Source of the DNA: CAVQBJ01 sp963710725
Lineage (GTDB): Bacteria; Actinomycetota; Thermoleophilia; Solirubrobacterales; Solirubrobacteraceae
Direction of reading: 5' to 3'
Length of the DNA: 64,000 bases
Assembly (NCBI GenBank): GCA_963710725.1
Contig: CAVQBJ010000001.1
Coordinates: forward strand, 496,001 to 560,000
Under the pieces are notes generated by a model. The model was not told where the DNA came from and searched no databases. It worked only from the letters and a program-made list of their open reading frames with translations. How positions within the stretch are numbered: the first letter of the stretch is position 1; each line of letters begins with the position of its first letter. A program made the translations under genes and the position numbers. Shown piece by piece: positions 24,375-31,806 of this stretch.

Positions 24375-26269
24375 AGCAGTCCGATCAGCTGCTCGAGCTG
24401 CTCGTCGAAGCCCTGCTCGAGCGGCCGCAGCGTGAGGCACGGATGGCGAGGAGTCTCGTAGGGATCGTCGATGCCGGTCATCCCGCAGAGCTCGCCGCTG
24501 CGCGCCTTCGCGTACAGGCCCTTCGGATCGCGCCGCTCGCACTCCTGCAGCGGCGTCGCGACGTGGACCTCGAAGAACGGCAGGTCCCACTCGCAGACGA
24601 CCTCTCGCGCCGCATCGCGGTCGCACTCGTACGGGGAGACGACGCTGACGATCGCCACCACACCGGCGTCGGCGAGCAGGCGGGCCACGTGAGCGGTGCG
24701 GCGCACGTTCTCCGCTCGGTCGGCGGCCTCGAAGCCGAGGTTCCCGTTCAGCCCGTGGCGCAGGTTGTCGCCGTCGAGCCGGTAGGCGGGACGGCCGGAC
24801 ATGACGAGGTGCCGCTCGACGGCCGCCGCGAGCGTCGACTTGCCCGACGCCGGCAGCCCGGTCAGCCACAGCACCGCGCCGCACGCGTTCACCGCGCCCC
24901 AGCGCTCGGGGCGCGTCAGGCAGCCCGGGTCCCACGTGACGTTCGCGCTGCGCGCGCCGTCCGAGCGCTCCACCGCCTCGGCGTGGGTGACTCGGATCAT
25001 GCCGGCGGCGAGCGTGTCGTTCGTCGACTCGTCGATGAGGATGAACGACCCGGTCGCGCGGTTGACGCGGTAGTCGTCGTAGGCAAGGGGCACGCTCGTG
25101 GTCAGCTCGACGCGCCCGATGTCGTTCAGCTCCAGCCGCTCGGCCGTGCCGTCGCGGTGCAGCGTGTCGACGTCGATGCGGTAGTGCAGCTCGCGGACCT
25201 CGGCATGCGCCGTGCGCGTGAGGTGCTTGATGAGCACCCGCTGGCCGGCGACGAGCGGCCGCTCGCTCATCCAGCAGACGAGCGCGTCGAGGGTGCGCCC
25301 GACGACCGGCCGGTTTCCAGGGCGGCAGATGACGTCGCCGCGCGACACGTCGAGCTCGTCGCGCAGCCGCAGGGCCACGGCCATCGGCGGGCTGGCCTCC
25401 TCGAGCGGGCCGTCGTAGGTCTCGATCGCCACCACCTCGGTGCGGGCGCCCGACGGCAGCACGACGACCTCCTCGCCGGCCCGCAGCACGCCGGCGGCGA
25501 GCGACCCGGCGTAGGCGCGGTAGTCGCGACGGCTCTCGGAGTCGACGCGGATCACCCACTGCACCGGGAAGCGCACGTCGACGAGGTTCGTGTCGGCGGC
25601 GACGTAGACGTGCTCGAGGTGGTAGAGCAGCGGCGGCCCCTCGTACCAGCCCATGTTCGGCGACGGCTCGACGACGTTATCGCCGTGCAGCGCCGACACC
25701 GGGATGAAGGCGAGGTCGGTGACGCCGAGCCGCACGGCGAAGCGACGGAACTCGGCGGCGATCTGCTCGAAGACGCACTCGTCCCAGCCGACGAGGTCCA
25801 TCTTGTTGACGCACACGACGAGATGGGGGATGCCGAGCAGCGACGACAGGAAGGCGTGGCGACGGGTCTGCTCGACCGCGCCGTGGCGGGCATCGACGAG
25901 GATCATCGCCACGTCGGCGGTCGACGCGCCGGTGACCATGTTGCGCGTGTACAGCACGTGGCCGGGGGTGTCGGCAATGATGAAGCGACGCCGCGGCGTC
26001 TCGAAGTGGCGATAGGCGACATCGATCGTGATGCCCTGCTCGCGCTCGGCCCGCAGGCCGTCGGTGACGAGCGAGAGGTCGACGTGGCCGTTCGCCGAGT
26101 TGCCGTTCCGCCGCCGGCTCGCGTCGGCGACCGCGTCGAGCTGGTCCTGCATCAGCGACTTGGACTCGTACAGCAGGCGACCGATGAGCGTGGACTTTCC
26201 GTCGTCGACCGACCCGGCGGTGGCGAGGCGCAGCAGCTCGCGGGGGGGCGATGCAACCGCCACGGCCAT
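24371..26269 (-). CDS. cysNC: Bifunctional sulfate adenylyltransferase large subunit/APS kinase
   Basis: A 632-residue fusion of CysN GTPase (residues about 10-430) and CysC APS kinase (about 450-632). CysN motifs: AGSVDDGKSTLIGRLL (G1), DTPGHVLYT (G3), CVNKMDLVGWD (G4). CysC motifs: LTGLPASGKSTLAAA (P-loop) and the GLNGNLGF and DPKGLYAKA segments. Together with CysD it makes APS from sulfate and ATP, with GTP hydrolysis as drive, then phosphorylates it to PAPS in the cytoplasm. Its ATG follows the CysD stop without a gap. Output is PAPS for assimilation or for sulfation, and the window has no PAPS reductase. Confidence 0.96.
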   Translation of the reverse strand: MAVAVASPPRELLRLATAGSVDDGKSTLIGRLLYESKSLMQDQLDAVADASRRRNGNSANGHVDLSLVTDGLRAEREQGITIDVAYRHFETPRRRFIIADTPGHVLYTRNMVTGASTADVAMILVDARHGAVEQTRRHAFLSSLLGIPHLVVCVNKMDLVGWDECVFEQIAAEFRRFAVRLGVTDLAFIPVSALHGDNVVEPSPNMGWYEGPPLLYHLEHVYVAADTNLVDVRFPVQWVIRVDSESRRDYRAYAGSLAAGVLRAGEEVVVLPSGARTEVVAIETYDGPLEEASPPMAVALRLRDELDVSRGDVICRPGNRPVVGRTLDALVCWMSERPLVAGQRVLIKHLTRTAHAEVRELHYRIDVDTLHRDGTAERLELNDIGRVELTTSVPLAYDDYRVNRATGSFILIDESTNDTLAAGMIRVTHAEAVERSDGARSANVTWDPGCLTRPERWGAVNACGAVLWLTGLPASGKSTLAAAVERHLVMSGRPAYRLDGDNLRHGLNGNLGFEAADRAENVRRTAHVARLLADAGVVAIVSVVSPYECDRDAAREVVCEWDLPFFEVHVATPLQECERRDPKGLYAKARSGELCGMTGIDDPYETPRHPCLTLRPLEQGFDEQLEQLIGLL

Positions 26270-27217
26270 CTAGAAGTACCCCGCCCGCTTTCGATCCTCC
26301 ATGCTCGACTCGCTGACCAGATCGTCGGCCCGCGTCTGACCGCGCTCGGTGATGCGCGTCGCGGCGATCTCGTGCATCACCTGCGCGAGCGTCGCGGCGT
26401 CGCTGGCGACCGCGCCGGTGCACGACATGTCGCCCACGGTGCGGTAGCGCACGCTGGCCCGGAAGACCTCCTCGTCGGGGAGACGCTCGGTGGCCTCGCT
26501 CGCGGCGTAGAGCATCCCGTCGCGACGGAACACCGCGCGCTGGTGGGCGAAGTAGATCGGCGGAACCTCGAGGTTCTCGCGCTCGATGTAGCGCCACACG
26601 TCGAGCTCGGTCCAGTTCGAGATCGGGAACACGCGCACGTGCTCGCCGCGGCGGACGCGGCCGTTGTACAGGTTCCAGACCTCGGGGCGCTGGGTCTTCG
26701 GATCCCAGCCGCCGAAGTCGTCGCGGAAGCTGAAGATCCGCTCCTTCGCGCGGGCCCGCTCCTCGTCGCGGCGGGCGCCGCCGAACGCGGCGTCGAACTG
26801 GTGCTCGGCGATCGCGTCCAGCAGCGTCGTCGTCTGCAGCCGGTTGCGTGATGCGCGTGGCCCCGTCTCCTCGATCACGCGTCCGGCGTCGATCGAGTCC
26901 TGGACCGACGCGACGACGAGCCGCTCGTCGAGCTCGGCGATCCGCCGATCGCGAAACGCGATGACCTCCGGGAAGTTGTGGCCGGTGTCGACGTGCATGA
27001 CCGGGAACGGGAACGGCGCGGGGCGGAAGGCCTTCTCGGCGAGCCGCAGGAGGACGATCGAGTCCTTGCCGCCGCTGAACAGGAGCACCGGGCGGGCGAG
27101 CTCGGCCGCCACCTCGCGCATGATGTGAACCGCCTCGGCCTCGAGCTCGTCGAGGTGGTGCGCCTGCGGAACAAGCGTGCCGGTCACGCCGGCACGGTGG
27201 GAGGTCGATCCGATCAT
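26270..27217 (-). CDS. cysD: Sulfate adenylyltransferase subunit 2
   Basis: A 315-residue PAPS-reductase-fold enzyme that adenylylates sulfate in complex with CysN. Motifs: VLLFSGGKDSIVLLRLAEKA (PP-loop), HVDTGHNFPEVIAFRD, and the C-terminal VGDMSCTGAVASDA and GYF ending typical of CysD. The leader region between 27218 and the LmbU gene shows no recognisable SAM or other riboswitch. It opens the cysD-cysNC-propeller operon. Confidence 0.96.
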   Translation of the reverse strand: MIGSTSHRAGVTGTLVPQAHHLDELEAEAVHIMREVAAELARPVLLFSGGKDSIVLLRLAEKAFRPAPFPFPVMHVDTGHNFPEVIAFRDRRIAELDERLVVASVQDSIDAGRVIEETGPRASRNRLQTTTLLDAIAEHQFDAAFGGARRDEERARAKERIFSFRDDFGGWDPKTQRPEVWNLYNGRVRRGEHVRVFPISNWTELDVWRYIERENLEVPPIYFAHQRAVFRRDGMLYAASEATERLPDEEVFRASVRYRTVGDMSCTGAVASDAATLAQVMHEIAATRITERGQTRADDLVSESSMEDRKRAGYF

Positions 27218-27383
27218 GGGAGCCGTTTCACCATTTTGCCTCGCGGTCTAACCCTCCACGGCCAAAGATTCGCATGCGCTCGAACCGGGCACAACGAATG
27301 GGTCAATACGAGTGACACCGCTCCGATCGGCGCCGGTCACGCTGGCGGGGCGCCGCCGTCGCCCCGCGGTCGACCCGCGCCTG

Positions 27384-28202
27384 TCACATGTCGCCGACGG
27401 CGACCTCGGTCTGTTCGAGCACCGTGTTCGCCGCGTCATCGAGTACCGCGGTCACCCACTCCCGCAGCGTGCACTGGCTTCGCTCGGCCGCCTCGCGCCA
27501 GCGATCGTGGCGTGAGCGCTCGAGCGCGAACTGAAGCGCCGTGCTCGGCGGGTTGGCGAGCGCGGCCCGCGCCCGCACGCGGCGCCGCAGCTCGGACTTC
27601 GACCATCCACGCTGCACCGCGAGGTCGAGCCAGAAGTCCTGCTCCTCGCGGGGCAGCGCGCACACCTCGGCGTGATGCTGGAAGCTGAGGTCGTGCCGGC
27701 GCCGCGAGGACTCGAAGGCCCGCGCGACCACGGCGTAGTTGCGCAGCGTCTTGTACTCCAGTCCGGTGAGCGCGATGCCCTCCCGATAGCGCAGGCCGTA
27801 CATCCGCTTGCCGAAGGCGAGCCAGTCGCCGAGCCACCAGCAGGTCGCATCGGAGTGCATCCCGATCCGCGCGCCGATGTGCTTCCAGTTGTCAAGCGTC
27901 ATCGACGCGTCGAAGCGCATCGAGGTCCGCAGGCACTTGATCCCGGCCGCCGTCGGCGATCGGTTGTTGGCCGGCAGTGCGCCGTTGGCCGGCCGCTCGG
28001 CCGGGTCGGCGGCGAGGCGCTCCGCCGCGACCTCGGGACGTCCCCATTCGACGTTCCGGCTCCGGTCGTCGACGGCCGGAGCGTCAGACGACTCGGGGGC
28101 GTCTCGCGCCCCCGACACGACCGCGTAGGCCGGTATCAGCAGTAACCAAGGCAGCGTGTGTTGGAAGCGGTGCAGGCGCACGATTTCCGACCCCCTATCC
28201 AT
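27384..28202 (-). CDS. LmbU-family transcriptional regulator
   Basis: Residues about 100-190 match the LmbU/NovE/HrmB regulator family: MTLDNWKHIGARIGMHSDAT, then WWLGDWLAFGKRMYGLRYRE, TGLEYKTLRNYAVVARAFES and LSFQHHAEVCALPREEQDFW, with a C-terminal helix GWSKSELRRRVRAR. LmbU regulators activate antibiotic clusters such as lincomycin. The start is uncertain. ATG 28202 is used, but ATG/GTG codons at 28301 and 28118 are possible, and the N-terminal 60-90 residues are not conserved-looking. It lies about 3.6 kb from the large lipid-synthase operon with only cluster-like genes between, so it is a good candidate for its regulator. That link is inference. Confidence 0.78.
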   Translation of the reverse strand: MDRGSEIVRLHRFQHTLPWLLLIPAYAVVSGARDAPESSDAPAVDDRSRNVEWGRPEVAAERLAADPAERPANGALPANNRSPTAAGIKCLRTSMRFDASMTLDNWKHIGARIGMHSDATCWWLGDWLAFGKRMYGLRYREGIALTGLEYKTLRNYAVVARAFESSRRRHDLSFQHHAEVCALPREEQDFWLDLAVQRGWSKSELRRRVRARAALANPPSTALQFALERSRHDRWREAAERSQCTLREWVTAVLDDAANTVLEQTEVAVGDM

Positions 28203-28523
28203 GTCGGACGCAGCAAGATCCCGCTCAGCAAGCTGGGCAGGGAATGACCCTGCACCATTGTGTAGCAAACGGCCTCCCAACCGCGCAAGCACCGATTGCA
28301 CTGCCTACGCGGCCAGAAATGGGCGCGTTGCACCTGTGGGCGACCGGCCGCCCCGGTGGGGCGGGCATCGCGCCGTGGTCGAGCTAACCGCTCGCGCCCG
28401 GCCCATTAGGGCGATTTGAGGCGCCGGCACCGGGTAGCACGACGCTGCCATGTCGACCGACCCGACCGCATTCCGCCAAGACCCTTGTACCGATGGCGAG
28501 CGAGTTGCTGGGATGATGCACGT

Positions 28524-29918
28524 ATGAGTCGCCGCGTCGCCGTCATCGGGCTGGATTGCGCCGACCCGCGGCTCGTCTTCGACCGCTGGGCCGACGATCT
28601 CCCGAATCTACGCGAACTGATGGGCCGGGGCACATGGGGGCCGCTGCGCAGCGTGGATCCGCCGATCACGGTGCCGGCGTGGAGCTGCATGATGACCGGG
28701 CACGATCCCGGCGAGCTCGGCATCTACGGCTTTCGCAACCGCACCGATCACGGCTATCACTCCCTGGGCGTCGCCGATTCGAGCAGCGTGCGCCTCGACC
28801 GGGTCTGGGATGTGCTCGGGCGGGCCGGAAAGCACGTCGTCGTCGTGGGTGTTCCCCAGACGTCCCCGCCGGTGCCGGTCAACGGCGAGCTCGTGTCGTG
28901 CTTCCTGACCTCCGACCCCCGGCGCGTGCCCTACACGCATCCGCCGGAGCTGCGGAACGAGGTCGAGGCGCTCGTCGGCTCCTACCGCGTCGACGTGCAG
29001 AACTTCCGCAGCGATGACCGCGACCGGATCCTGGCCGAGATCTATTCGATGACCGAGCAGCGCTTCCGTCTCTGCCGGCACCTGCTCGACACCCGCCCGT
29101 GGGACTTCTTCATGATGGTCGAGATCGGCCTCGATCGGATGCACCACGCCTTCTGGCGCTACTTCGACGAGGCGCACCCGCGGTACGAGCCCGAGCACCG
29201 CTTCAGCGACGCGATTCGCGGCTACTACGCCTACCTCGACGAGGAGATCGGCGAGACGATGCGTAGGTTTGACGAGGACACGGCCGTGCTCGTCGTCTCC
29301 GACCACGGCGCGCGGCCGATGGAGGGCGCGATCTGCGTCAACGAGTGGCTCGTCCAGGAGGGCTACCTCGTGCTCGAGCAGCCCCCCGATGGACCGACCC
29401 CGTTCCGTGAGGCGCGCGTCGACTGGAGCCGGACGCGGGCCTGGGGTGAGGGCGGCTACTACTGCCGGCTGTGCCTCAACGTGGCCGGGCGCGAGCCCGA
29501 GGGCATCGTCAGCGCGGACGAGTACGAGCCGCTGCGCGACGAGCTCGCGCGCCGGCTGGAGGCCCTGCCCGGGCCCGATGGCCGACCGATCGGAACGCGC
29601 GCGTTTCGCCCCACCGAGCTGTGGCGCGAGCAGCGCGGGATCCCGCCCGACCTCGTCGTCTACTTCGGCGATCTCGGCTGGCGCAGCAACGGCAGCCTCG
29701 GCCACGGGCGGCACTGGACGTTCGACAACGACACCGGGCCCGACGACGCCAACCACGACCGCGACGGCCTGTGCCTGATCGCCGGCCCCGGCGTCCCGGC
29801 GCAGCGCCGTGACGATCTCACGATCTACGACATCGCGCCGACGATCCTGGCCCTCGCCGGCCTGCCGGTGGATGAGGGCATGCGCGGGCACGTCCGCGCC
29901 GAGCTCGCGCCGGTGTAA
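28524..29918 (+). CDS. Alkaline-phosphatase-superfamily phosphodiesterase/sulfatase-like protein
   Basis: A 464-residue metal-dependent hydrolase of the type I phosphodiesterase/nucleotide pyrophosphatase group. Asp11 (VIGLDCADP) is the first metal ligand, and Thr49 in ITVPAWSCMMTGHDPGELGI sits at the nucleophile position. VLVVSDHGARPMEG holds the Asp-His metal ligands, and NHDRDGLCLIAGPG the last His region. No signal peptide is evident, so the enzyme may be cytoplasmic or exported by an unseen route. A second member lies inside the operon at 45195, also with Asp10 and Thr49, so the two are paralogues. The bond cleaved (phosphoester, phosphodiester or sulfate ester) cannot be told. Confidence 0.9.
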   Translation: MSRRVAVIGLDCADPRLVFDRWADDLPNLRELMGRGTWGPLRSVDPPITVPAWSCMMTGHDPGELGIYGFRNRTDHGYHSLGVADSSSVRLDRVWDVLGRAGKHVVVVGVPQTSPPVPVNGELVSCFLTSDPRRVPYTHPPELRNEVEALVGSYRVDVQNFRSDDRDRILAEIYSMTEQRFRLCRHLLDTRPWDFFMMVEIGLDRMHHAFWRYFDEAHPRYEPEHRFSDAIRGYYAYLDEEIGETMRRFDEDTAVLVVSDHGARPMEGAICVNEWLVQEGYLVLEQPPDGPTPFREARVDWSRTRAWGEGGYYCRLCLNVAGREPEGIVSADEYEPLRDELARRLEALPGPDGRPIGTRAFRPTELWREQRGIPPDLVVYFGDLGWRSNGSLGHGRHWTFDNDTGPDDANHDRDGLCLIAGPGVPAQRRDDLTIYDIAPTILALAGLPVDEGMRGHVRAELAPV

Positions 29919-29971
29919 CACACCCGCGTCGTCTCGCCGGTTGTTACGCGCGCGTGCGCGAACCTCTGATT

Positions 29972-29999
29972 CGAATTGTCCCGCCGGCGGGACAATTCG
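29972..29999. terminator. 28-bp perfect palindrome between convergent genes
   Basis: Arms 29972-29985 and 29986-29999 are perfectly complementary over 14 bp with no spacer. Fifty-three bases separate the stop of the phosphodiesterase gene (plus) from the left arm, and the end of the convergent carboxyltransferase gene (minus) is 20 bp to the right. The best guess is a bidirectional terminator, but the absence of a loop is unusual and a protein-binding site is possible. Confidence 0.6.
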
Positions 30000-30019
30000 G
30001 GGTGACGCCCGGCTCAGGC

Positions 30020-31468
30020 TCAGGCATCGTCGAGCGCGGCGATCAGCCGCGCTCGAGTCTCGCCGGGGGCGATGACGGCATCGAGCACGCCGTCGCGCAG
30101 CGCGCGCTCGGTCGAGATGTGACGCGCGGCGTACTCCTCGGCCAGGCGGCGCGCGGCCGCCTGCGGCGAGCGCGCCTCGGCCAGCTCGCGACGGTGAAGG
30201 ATCTTCACTGCGGCCGGTGCTCCCATGACACCGATCTGCGCCCCCTCCCAGGCGAGCGAGAGATCCGCGCCGAGGTCCTTGGAGTTCATCGTGATGAACC
30301 CACCGCCGAACGCCTTGCGCACGACGACGGTCAGCTTGGGGACGGTCGCGGCGGCGAACGCCCGCACGAGCTGAGCGCCGCGCCGGATGATGCCCACGCC
30401 CTCCTGACGCGTCCCGGGCATGAAGCCCGGCGTGTCGACGAGCACGACGAGAGGGATCCGCAGGCGGTCGCACGTGGTGACGAAGCGGGCGCCCTTATCG
30501 CAGGCGTTCGCGTCGAGCACGCCGCCGAGGTGGCGCGGCTGGTTCGCGATGATGCCGACGACGCGGCCATCGATGCGGGCGAACCCCGTCACCAGGTTCC
30601 GCGCCCAGCGCGGCGCCACCTCGAGTACCTCCCCGCCGTCGGCCAGGCTGCGGGCGACGTCGAGCACGTCGTACACGCGCCGTGACTCGCGCGGCACGTG
30701 GCGGCCGGGATCGTCATCGAGCGGCGGCTCGGGCGCTCGCCGCACCGCGCGGCCGACCCGCGAGGGCAGGAACGCGAGCAGGCGCCGCGCCGTCAGGGCC
30801 CCCTCGAGCTCGTCGTCGACCACGAAGTCGCACACGCCGGTGCCCTGATGCACCCGCGTGCCGCCGAGCTCCGCGGCACTGACCTGCTCGCCGGTGACCT
30901 CGCGGACGACGCCTGGGCCGGTGAGGAACATCGCCGACGGCCGCGTCATCACGATGAAGTCGGTGAGCGCCGGCGAGTACACGCCGCCGCCCGCGGAGGT
31001 GCCGGTGACGACTGAGATCTGCGGCGCGCGCCCCGACAGCGCGACGTTCTCGCTGAAGATGCGCCCGAAGCCGCCGAGCGCGGCGGCGCCCTCCTGCAGT
31101 CGCGCGCCGGCGCAGGACAGGAACGCGACGACCGGCACCCCGCGGTCGCGGGCGGTGCGGAGCGCGTGGACGATGATGTCGGCCTCGGTGCGGCCAACCG
31201 AGCCACCGGCCAGCGTTCCGTCGTGGGCATAGCAGACGACCGGACGACCCTCGACCGTCCCGACGCCGGCGAAGACCCCAACCCGTACCGCCGCCGGCCG
31301 CGGCCCCAGCGGCCGCAGCGACAGCGGATCACACAGCAGGTGCAGCGGCCGCGAAGCGACGTCGCGGTGGCTGGGCTCACGATCCGCGCGTGCGATCCCG
31401 CGATCGAGATCGCTGATCTCAGGAGATCTCCTGGTCTGAGCCCGCGAGGGACTCGCCTGATCGTGCAT
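30020..31468 (-). CDS. Acyl-CoA carboxylase carboxyltransferase (PccB/AccD type)
   Basis: A 482-residue carboxyltransferase beta subunit. The N-terminal half has GTSAGGGVYSPALTDFIVMT, MFLTGPGVVREVTGEQVSAA and ELGGTRVHQGTG. The C-terminal half has LVDTPGFMPGTRQEGVGIIR, VVRKAFGGGFITMNSKDLGA and VMGAPAAVKILHRREL. It transfers carboxyl from biotin carrier to acetyl-, propionyl- or longer acyl-CoA, making malonyl-type extender units. No biotin carboxylase or carrier subunit is in the window. It is divergent from the synthase operon, whose AT domains would need such extenders, so a supply role is likely. The N-terminal 45 residues are weakly conserved and the start may lie further in. Confidence 0.92.
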   Translation of the reverse strand: MHDQASPSRAQTRRSPEISDLDRGIARADREPSHRDVASRPLHLLCDPLSLRPLGPRPAAVRVGVFAGVGTVEGRPVVCYAHDGTLAGGSVGRTEADIIVHALRTARDRGVPVVAFLSCAGARLQEGAAALGGFGRIFSENVALSGRAPQISVVTGTSAGGGVYSPALTDFIVMTRPSAMFLTGPGVVREVTGEQVSAAELGGTRVHQGTGVCDFVVDDELEGALTARRLLAFLPSRVGRAVRRAPEPPLDDDPGRHVPRESRRVYDVLDVARSLADGGEVLEVAPRWARNLVTGFARIDGRVVGIIANQPRHLGGVLDANACDKGARFVTTCDRLRIPLVVLVDTPGFMPGTRQEGVGIIRRGAQLVRAFAAATVPKLTVVVRKAFGGGFITMNSKDLGADLSLAWEGAQIGVMGAPAAVKILHRRELAEARSPQAAARRLAEEYAARHISTERALRDGVLDAVIAPGETRARLIAALDDA

Positions 31469-31806
31469 TCCTCACCCCGATTGGTAGATCACACGGGTCC
31501 TCGCCGCCCAAGTGAAGCGCATCGTAGGTCGCCTCTACAAGCGAGTTCAAGCGACATACCCGTAAGCGATTCCGAATATGACGCTCGTCTTCCTAAGCGT
31601 CGCAATATGGCGCTCGTCTTGACTTGGCGACCGGGCGTGTGACACAAAAAACCGGGTGTGTGAAATCCGAGCGGTCGGGAAAATGTGTGGGTCACCGGCG
31701 TTTGGACAGCTGCCGCCGGCCTCGCACGCGTTGTCGCTAGGTACCAGATGTCCATCTGCGAGGGGGACACTTTGGGACCTGGGGTCCAACTGCCGGGGAT
31801 GTGCTG
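31469..31806. promoter_or_regulatory. Divergent control region of the lipid-synthase operon
   Basis: A 338-bp spacer between the carboxyltransferase gene and the first synthase. It holds two sets of direct repeats. AATATGRCGCTCGTCTT occurs at 31575-31591 and 31604-31620 (29-bp period, one mismatch), and ACCGGGYGTGTGA at 31630-31642 and 31651-31663 (21-bp period, one mismatch). Two-helical-turn spacing fits regulator sites on one DNA face. A TTGACT (31619-31624) may be a -35 but lacks a good -10. No gene is supported in the spacer. Confidence 0.6.

Noticed and set aside
27218..27383. Riboswitch in front of cysD
   Set aside because: No recognisable SAM, cysteine-related or other aptamer core could be traced in the leader.
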